Positions 57,060 through 64,000 of a DNA stretch of 64,000 bases are shown here, piece after piece. The DNA comes from Areca catechu (taxonomy: Eukaryota; Streptophyta; Magnoliopsida; Arecales; Arecaceae), in assembly GCA_021397845.1 (NCBI GenBank), contig CM038052.1, forward strand, positions 170,988,182 through 171,052,181, read 5' to 3'. The position numbers were made by a program, and so were the translations under genes. The notes under the pieces are model-generated. The model worked only from the letters and a program-made list of their open reading frames with translations. It was not told where the DNA came from and did no database searches. Every line of letters begins with the position of its first letter. The stretch's first letter is position 1.

Positions 57060-58640
57060 ATTGGAATAGTATCGAATATCCATCTTCTACTTGTGATCAT
57101 CAAACTCTTTGATTCCAAGGGCTTTAATAAATGGGTCTACAAAGTTCTCCTTTCCATTGATCTTCTAAAAGTCAATGTCACATCGATCCATTATCTTCCA
57201 AACAAGGTTGTAGCAACATAGAATGTGCTTGGTTACTAATGAGCTTTTGGTTCCTTCGCTTGATATGTAACCCTAATGCTATCACACTATAAGGATAATG
57301 GGTCATTAATGGAGGTTTCCACTCCAAGCTCGATGATGAATTTCTACAGCCAAATAGCTTTCTTTGTAGCATTGGATGCTATAATATGCTCCACCTCGCA
57401 ATAGAATCGGTCACTATGTGCTGCTTGAAACTTTTTCAATAGATGGCTCCTCCATTCAAGATAAAGACATAACTTGATACACTCTTGTTGTCATTCTTGT
57501 TTAACCGAAAACTTGAGTCGGTATAATCAACTAGTTTCAAATCAGAATCTCTATAAATGAGCCACTAATCCTTAGTATTTCTTAAATACTTAAGGATAAT
57601 TTTTACGACCTTCTAATGATTCTTACCTGGATCAGATTTGTATCTACTTACTACTCATAATAAGTATGCTATATACTAGATCTCATTATTGAGGCATATA
57701 GAATCCTACTCATATGCTCTCTATAGAGAACTTGTCAAACAATCCTTTTTTGAGAGATTAATTTCATGACTTATCAGAAGATAGCTTTTTTTGGAATTCA
57801 CCATGTTAAATCATTTTAGCACGATTTCAATGTACATGGACTGGGTTAACTCTGGCAATTTTTTAGATCTATCCATATAGATCTTCATTCCTAGGATGTA
57901 GGATGCTTCTTCCAAGTCATTTATGAAAAATTAAAAAAATAGCTATACATTTATTTTTTGTAATGCAGGAATATCATTCTTGATTAAGAAAATATAATCT
58001 ACATACAAAACAAGAAATACTACTACTAAACTATTACCTCATTTGTATATATAAGGCTCTTCTTTATTCTTAACAAAGCCATACATTTTGATTACTTTAT
58101 CAAAATGCATATTTTAACTCTGAGATACCTACTTTAATCTCTAAATAGATCTCTGAAGCTTGCTTATCTTTGATACATCTGTGGATATGAATCCTTTAGA
58201 TTGTATCATATACACCTCTTCTTCCAACTCTCTATTTAGAAAAGTAGTTTTCACATCTATTTGCTAGATTTCAAAATCAAGATATATCGCTATCACAAGC
58301 ATAATTTGAATGGACTTGAATATTGTCACAAATAAAAATGTCTTGTCATAATCAATACAATAATACTGATGATATTTTTTTTGCAACCAAATGGGCTTTA
58401 TAGGTCTCCGCCTTTCCATCTCTACTCTTTTTTTTGAAAATCTACTTGCACCCTATGAATTTTATCCCTTCAAGTGGGTCAACGAGTGTCCATATATCAT
58501 TGACTTTGATGGACTCCTTTTAGATTTCATGGCTTCTAGCCATTTTTTAAGTCGGTACTCTACATTGCATATATATAGGAGACCGGATCATCGTTGTTCT
58601 CATCAAGTTCAACAGGATCAATATCCTAGACCAAAAAATC
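57060..58640 (-). pseudogene. Copia RT and RNase H
   Basis: Minus-strand readings give VDPLEGIKFIGCK, a start-of-RT motif (about 58430-58480), YKAHLVAK, IQIMLVIAIYLDFEI, QIDVKTTFLN and LYVDYIF, where the catalytic YVDD box is YVDY (57994-58005). RNase H follows down to 57060. Numerous stops interrupt the reading; the loss of the second Asp alone would abolish polymerase activity. Confidence 0.75.
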
Positions 58641-58655
58641 ATAGTATCTATCCAG

Positions 58656-59634
58656 TTAATGCGGTGCTCTACCAGATCTCCTTAATGGTGCATCCATAAT
58701 AGGCTTCGAGTTTGATCCAATCAAATCCAGTTCTTTGGGTTTAGTAAATATTGCCGGTTCTTGTACCTGCCAAACTTCTTTAAGTTCAATTTTAATGGTA
58801 TTAGTTCCTTCTTCAAGAAATTTCTTTTCTAAAAAGACTGTTCTATTACTGACGAATACCTTTTGTTCATCAATATGGTAGAAGTAATATCTATTAGTTT
58901 TTTGCAGGTACCTAATGAAAACATATTTATCAGACCTAGGTCTAAGCTTGTCAATTTTTAAATATCTGACATAATTTTGACATCCCCAGACTCTTAGGTA
59001 TGAGAGCACCAGCTTACGTCCTATCCATATTTTATATAACATTTTGTCAACTGACTTACTCGAAACCTTATTTAACAAGTAACAGGCTGATTCAAGAGCA
59101 TATCCCTAAAAGAATATCGACAGACTAGCAAAGCCCATCTTGGACTAAAGAGTTTGATTCCTCCTTTCAAACAAAGTTTAATTCTTCCTTTCAAACACCC
59201 CATTTAATTTAGACATCCTTGGAGGTGTCTATTAAGAGAGAATCCTATTCTTCTCTAGATAAATCAAAACTCACTGGTAAGATATTCCCTTCCTTGATCT
59301 GATCGAAAAGTTTTAATACACTTTTTAGTTTGTTTTTCTATCTCATTACGATATACATTTCAAATAATTTAGATTTATGTCTCATAAGATAGACATAACC
59401 AAACTTTGAAAGGTCATCTATAAACATAATGAAATAAAAATACCTATCCCTGAAACTGACATTCATTAATCCGCATATATCAGTATATACTAAACTTAGA
59501 ATCTCAATGACTTTTTGACCTTTTCCAGTAAAAGGTGACTTGGTCATCTTTGCAAGAAGACAAGATTCATAAGTTGGCAATGATTCACAATCATTGACTT
59601 TAAGAAGACCTTCTAGTCTCAACCTGTTTATCAT
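58656..59634 (-). pseudogene. Copia GAG-pre-integrase and integrase
   Basis: The segment at 59338-59634 has NRLRLEGLLKVND, PTYESCLLAKMTKSPFTGKG and SLVYTDICGLMNV (first catalytic Asp), FIDDLSKFGYVYLM. The segment at 58656-59078 has LRVWGCQNYVRYLK, RPRSDKYVFIRYLQ and YYFYHIDEQKVFVSNRTVFL, the C-terminal integrase block. The region between is frame-shifted and has stops. Confidence 0.85.
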
Positions 59635-60099
59635 ATTATTGTTAATATGACCTAGCCTATAATGCCAAGATAGACATCAGACATATTATCTAATCTTGGA
59701 GGTTGGCTAGATATGTACACTACACTAACAGGCTATGATAAAATATAAATATTATTTTTTAATTATCCATGCATTATAGTAATATCATTTAAAATGATAT
59801 CATAATTATCACCTTTTATTAATAAATTAAAATTGTTCTTGGCCAAAATGTCTATAGAAATAACATTCATCATAAAACTAGAACAATAATGATAATCATC
59901 TAAAATAATAACATTTTCATTGAATACAAGCTTGACAATTCTTAAAGCTAGAACTGGAACTACTTTTCCATCTCCAACATTCAGAAATCTCTCGTCGCCT
60001 TCAAATTTTCCACTAACCTGAAGTTATTGCAATGAATTATAAATATTAATAGAGTTTTCGATATCTAATATCCAAGTAGTAGTATCACAAATAGAAAAA

Positions 60100-60985
60100 T
60101 TACAAGGTGTTATCATATAAGTACCTTGTCCAGCAATAGTTTATTGGTTCTTCTTCTTTCTAGGTCTATTTGGATCCAGCAAGGTAATGTAAAGAGGATA
60201 ATTTCTTTTCCAGTATCCCTACTTCTTATAGAAGAAGCACTCTACCTGACTTTGGTCAAACTTAGATTTCTTGGTTTGACTTGACTGGGTACATTGCACC
60301 TTCTTATTTTTCTTCATCCCCTTATGAAAGGGATGATGTCCTATCAAAGTCGAACCTCCCACTATATTCACTGGTCCTTTGGTCCTTTGTAGAGTTGATG
60401 ATCCTTCTTATAAGTCTATAATAATCTCAGCAGATCATGGTAGTTAACTACAAGCTTAGTCATTTTATAATGACTAGGAAAGTCGAGATAGGACTTCGAT
60501 AGAGAATTCAGAATCACATCTTTTTCAAGCTGCTCATGCAAAGAAAATCCAAGTTTGCTAAAATGCTCGATCAATTCGATCATATACAATACATGATCAG
60601 TGATTGATGCCCCTTCTCTTATTTGATGTTGAAGATGATATAAGATATTTTATACCTTTCAACATCATCAGGAGTGCCGAAGATTCTTTCAATACTTGAA
60701 AAATATCATACAACTGAGCATCCTCAAATTTGCATTCAGTTTGTCACTCATGAATGCCCGTATAATGCATTAAACTGTGGTTTGGTCATTAAGCCACTTC
60801 TGGTAAGTATCTCTAGCCAGACCTTGGGCATTATGAGCAAGCTCCTCAGGTGCCGGATCTATCAGCACGTACAAGATCCGTTCATACTCTAAGATAATTT
60901 TTAACTTTCAATACCGACTATCAAAATTATATCTCATCATCTTTTCATTGTCCAGCAATAAACATAGCGATAATGTATTGGTCAT
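60100..60985 (-). pseudogene. Copia gag
   Basis: ATG at 60985 (minus) begins MTNTLSLCLLLDNEKMM, followed by YERILYVLIDPAPEELAHNA and DTYQKWLNDQ, as in plant copia gag. A degraded nucleocapsid knuckle lies near 60190-60240 (CFFY, then GYWKRNY), where two Cys are replaced by Tyr. Stops occur at several positions. Confidence 0.75.
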
Positions 60986-62660
60986 GTTTAACAATAAAAA
61001 GAAAAGAGAATAAGATCTATTAGTACATAAATCATTTAATTCTAAAGACTTGCACTTTAGTCTAAAGAACCTTCCACTATTTTTTATAAATTGGTAGCCT
61101 CTGTCTTCAATTCGAGGAATTGCATTAATTTCCTAGCAGGTACTAGAATCCTACAGATTACACATAAACCTAAGTATGGCTCGACCCATCCATGTGGATT
61201 TAAAGGTAGATTTTCTCTACCAATTGTCTCTCCAAATGACTTCTAGCATTTAATTTTATCCCAGACACCTCTTTAGCAAGCATGTGGCACCTCCACTGAA
61301 AGTTTTGGTTAGGTCTAACTATTAATATGATAGAATCTGGTGTTTCTAACCAATGAGCAATCAAGCCTGAGTGTGGTTTGGCCCACCTAATCACCATTAA
61401 GAGAGTTACACTTGAATTATTATAATATGAATGATAAATCTAATAGCCATATGAGCATTAGGCCTTTAAAACTTCAATGATCATCTTAACTATTGAATTT
61501 ATTACCATCCACTTAATGGGAGGCTATAACTCGATTATCTCCATAACCTTGTCATTTTTAGGGACCTAATAATTTAGAGGATTTAATTATAGGATTAAGA
61601 AGAGAGAATAAGACATGGACCATTCCTCCCACTGACTTAACTAAGTCTATGATGAGGGTCAAAGACATAATTGGTCCAAGGGTACCTAGATCAGTCATAT
61701 TGATCATCCTTACTGGCATGGATTAACTTAAATCAATGAGGTGTCTAATAAAAATTGACTGACTATATTGGCCAGGTAAGTAAGATCAATGAGAGGGTTC
61801 TACCATTAACCTCTTTTCTTAGACACCAAGCAAGTTGGCCAAGTAAGAACTAGTCATAATTAATAACCATGATCAAATGCCGACTTACCTTAGACACCAA
61901 TTAGTTTATTAGATTCAATTAACTAACCTAATAACTCGGGTCCAGCTGCTGAGCCATAATCAGGTCCATTTAATATGATATGGACTGGATCAAACTATCA
62001 TAATAGATTTGATCTAGAGAGACCTTAACCTAATGCTAATCAATTTTTGGTTAGATTAAATCTAATTCTCTATTAGGTCTATATTATTCAAAATTTTAAC
62101 CCTAGATCTAACCCGGTTAATTGACTTGATTTAAGCTTACCCAAAGTCCATGATTTATGACATGTGATTAGATCTTTAATTCATAATTCTAAATCTAATC
62201 TTAGACCTCTTAGTTCTAGTAATTAATCAAGATTAATTTTACTAATCTAGATCTAAACAATTTATATGCATCTCAAATACATTAAACACCTTTAGATCTA
62301 AACTATATGATATATTCATATACTGGAATTAATATTATGTTTCATATTCTAAACATAAAAACAAACCATAATAAATTAATTTTAGATCAAAATTAGCAAA
62401 TTAATCAAGAATAAATTACTGAAAAATAGATCTAATAATCAAAACAATTTCAATAAAAATTCTTTCACCTCACTTGTTCAAAGGATATAATCATAAGTAG
62501 CATTCCTATATGCCATAAGAGATTCCATAAAATGGAAAGAGATGGTTTTTAAACCCTACGTTTTTCAATAACTATACATTATGGTGATCAACCCAATCCA
62601 AAGTAGTTACTTGGATTAAGATTACATCTAACATGTATGATTCATGTTATAAAAATTAAT
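60986..62660 (-). other. Copia 5' leader
   Basis: A non-coding leader of about 1.7 kb lies between primer site and gag. Between 61741 and 61915 (minus strand) it holds a repeated TTGGTGTCTA / CTTACCTGGCCA module like that in the chromovirus leader at 5976-6110. The frame at 61200-61397 shows no domain. Confidence 0.55.
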
Positions 62661-62673
62661 CGCTCTAATACCA
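62661..62673 (-). other. Copia primer binding site (initiator tRNA-Met)
   Basis: On the minus strand it reads TGGTATTAGAGCG, one base different from the standard TGGTATCAGAGC site, one base from the LTR end. Confidence 0.8.
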
Positions 62674-62674
62674 C

Positions 62675-64000
62675 TATAGAAAAAATTACCAAGATTTTAT
62701 GCATTTTTTTATAATTTATAGTGAAAGTAAATCTATTTTAAAATGATTTTAAATAAAAAAATCCTGTATAAAGATTGAATCTAAAAAACTTTACAAGGAT
62801 CGTAACATGATATACAACATAGAAAACAAAAGCAACATGCATCAATATAACCAATGCATGATGTTGATCAAATCTATATATAATATGAAATCTAATTTCA
62901 TACCTGATCATTAATTGATGATCGTCATTGTCAAGATACACGATAAGGGCTCTCCATGTCACTTTGTAGCTGCACAGGGTGTCCAGCCTCTATGAATCAT
63001 TCATATGAAATTCCAACATGATCAACCTCCTTAGACTATTAGATCCATAAGAAGGCTATCAGGTGGTTGGAAAGAATCTTTTCTTAGATGTTCTTAAACC
63101 CTCCAAGAAGATTAAGAAGTGAACAATCCAAGATTAAGAGAAGGAAGACACAAAAAAAAATTATAAAGACCCTCTTTTTATTTTTTTCTTCCTCTCTCCT
63201 TGAAACTTAGCACCCACGAAAAACTCCTCATGCCAACTTGATTTTTATGCCCCCTTTCTCAAATATTTTTCCCATGGCTTCTCTTTTTGATTTCTCACGA
63301 TGAAACCCCTTCTTATTGTTACACAATATTAAAAAAAACCTAATAATAAATTAGCATAGAGAAGGTTAGGTGATTAGGATTAAGGGAAGACTAGATAATG
63401 ACAAAGACAGGAGTTTGAATCCCATTCAAACTCTATTTTTTCAAATTCAAACTAATCTAGAAATTATTCTAACTAATCTTAATTAAAGAGAAATTAAGGG
63501 AGGGTGTGAAAACATATTGTAGGAGTGAAAATCTACATGCAAATCCTTGGATAGCATGGAGAAAAAATAGGGAAGATATAACTTGGCACTAGGTGGGGTT
63601 TCTTAATTTGATTTTGTCAAAATTAATTCTAATCCCAATTTAATTTGGTTTGATCTATTTAAATAACTTGAACCTAATCTAATTAGGTTCTAAAAAAACT
63701 TAATTAATCAAAAAATAATCAAATTTAAATCCAAATTGAATTAAGATCAAAATTTCTTAGCGATTAGGTCATCGAATAACTTAATTGGGTGAAATTCAAT
63801 TGAACCAAATTCAATTAGGCTTGATTTAAACTTTTTTGCTCAATTAAATTGAGCCAATTAGCAATCCAATTACTAATTAATCCTTCTATAATTACTTACT
63901 AATTATTAATTAATTTTTTTATAATATTTGTATAGGGTTAATTATTAATCATATTTATAATTTTATCATTGAATGATTCTTAATTGTTAATCAACTATCA
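62675..64000 (-). repeat. Copia 5' LTR (partial)
   Basis: It matches 53989-55310 throughout, including AGGATCGTAACATGATATAC and the AT-rich tail, and runs off the window. The expected remaining length is about 1.7 kb if both LTRs are equal. Confidence 0.85.

Larger units (their letters stand above)
53989..64000 (-). mobile_element. Ty1/copia retrotransposon, 5' LTR truncated by the window edge
   Basis: The left sequence 53989-55310 matches 62675-64000. Minus-strand gag, integrase and RT remnants lie between, in the Ty1/copia order (integrase before RT). The primer site TGGTATTAGAGCG (62661-62673) is one base off the initiator tRNA-Met site. The left LTR ends at 57037 on a TAACA that reads TGTTAGGAAATG on the element strand, preceded by the purine tract AAGTGAAAGT. 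It inserted into Tat-2. All reading frames are broken. Confidence 0.88.

Overview
The window is plant nuclear DNA made almost entirely of nested, decayed transposable elements. I find no intact host gene, rRNA gene or true tRNA gene. LTR retrotransposons with plant-type primer sites, plant hAT transposons with spliced transposases and tRNA-derived SINEs make a higher plant certain. A monocot such as a palm is plausible from the overall style but not shown.

Region 1 (about 0.8-26.1 kb) is one large minus-strand Ty3/gypsy element of the Tat lineage (Tat-1). Its LTRs lie near 785-2644 and 24174-26089. Three later elements interrupt it: a 9.0-kb plus-strand Ty3/gypsy chromovirus (3657-12679, TSD ATAGT) and two solo LTRs of the Ty1/copia SIRE/Maximus type (15748-17278 and 19920-21389). 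Removing these shows Tat-1 as gag, protease, RT, RNase H, archaeal-type RNase H, integrase, a minisatellite, and a second gene on the opposite strand between pol and the 3' LTR.

Region 2 (26.1-42.5 kb) is AT-rich DNA with three tRNA-headed SINEs and a hAT transposon (about 30.7-38.5 kb) that received a second hAT (32355-36832, perfect 13-bp TIRs).

Region 3 (42.6-54.0 kb) is a second, more decayed Tat element (Tat-2) on the plus strand. It has the same plan: gag, pol, a roughly 59-bp minisatellite, and an antisense gene related to that of Tat-1. A minus-strand Ty1/copia element (53989 to beyond 64000) with an unusually long LTR cuts it and runs off the window.

The most interesting result is the antisense gene shared by Tat-1 and Tat-2. 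The two copies are divergent and lie in opposite orientation in the window, yet share protein similarity, two small introns at matching positions with splice signals readable only on the antisense strand, and an amber codon at the same site. Other points: arrays of 16-bp palindromes centred on GTCGAC in both SIRE-type LTRs; a leader module shared by the Ty3 chromovirus and the Ty1/copia element; the same Asp-to-Asn change in the RT catalytic box of both Tat elements; and a SINE inflated by internal repeats.
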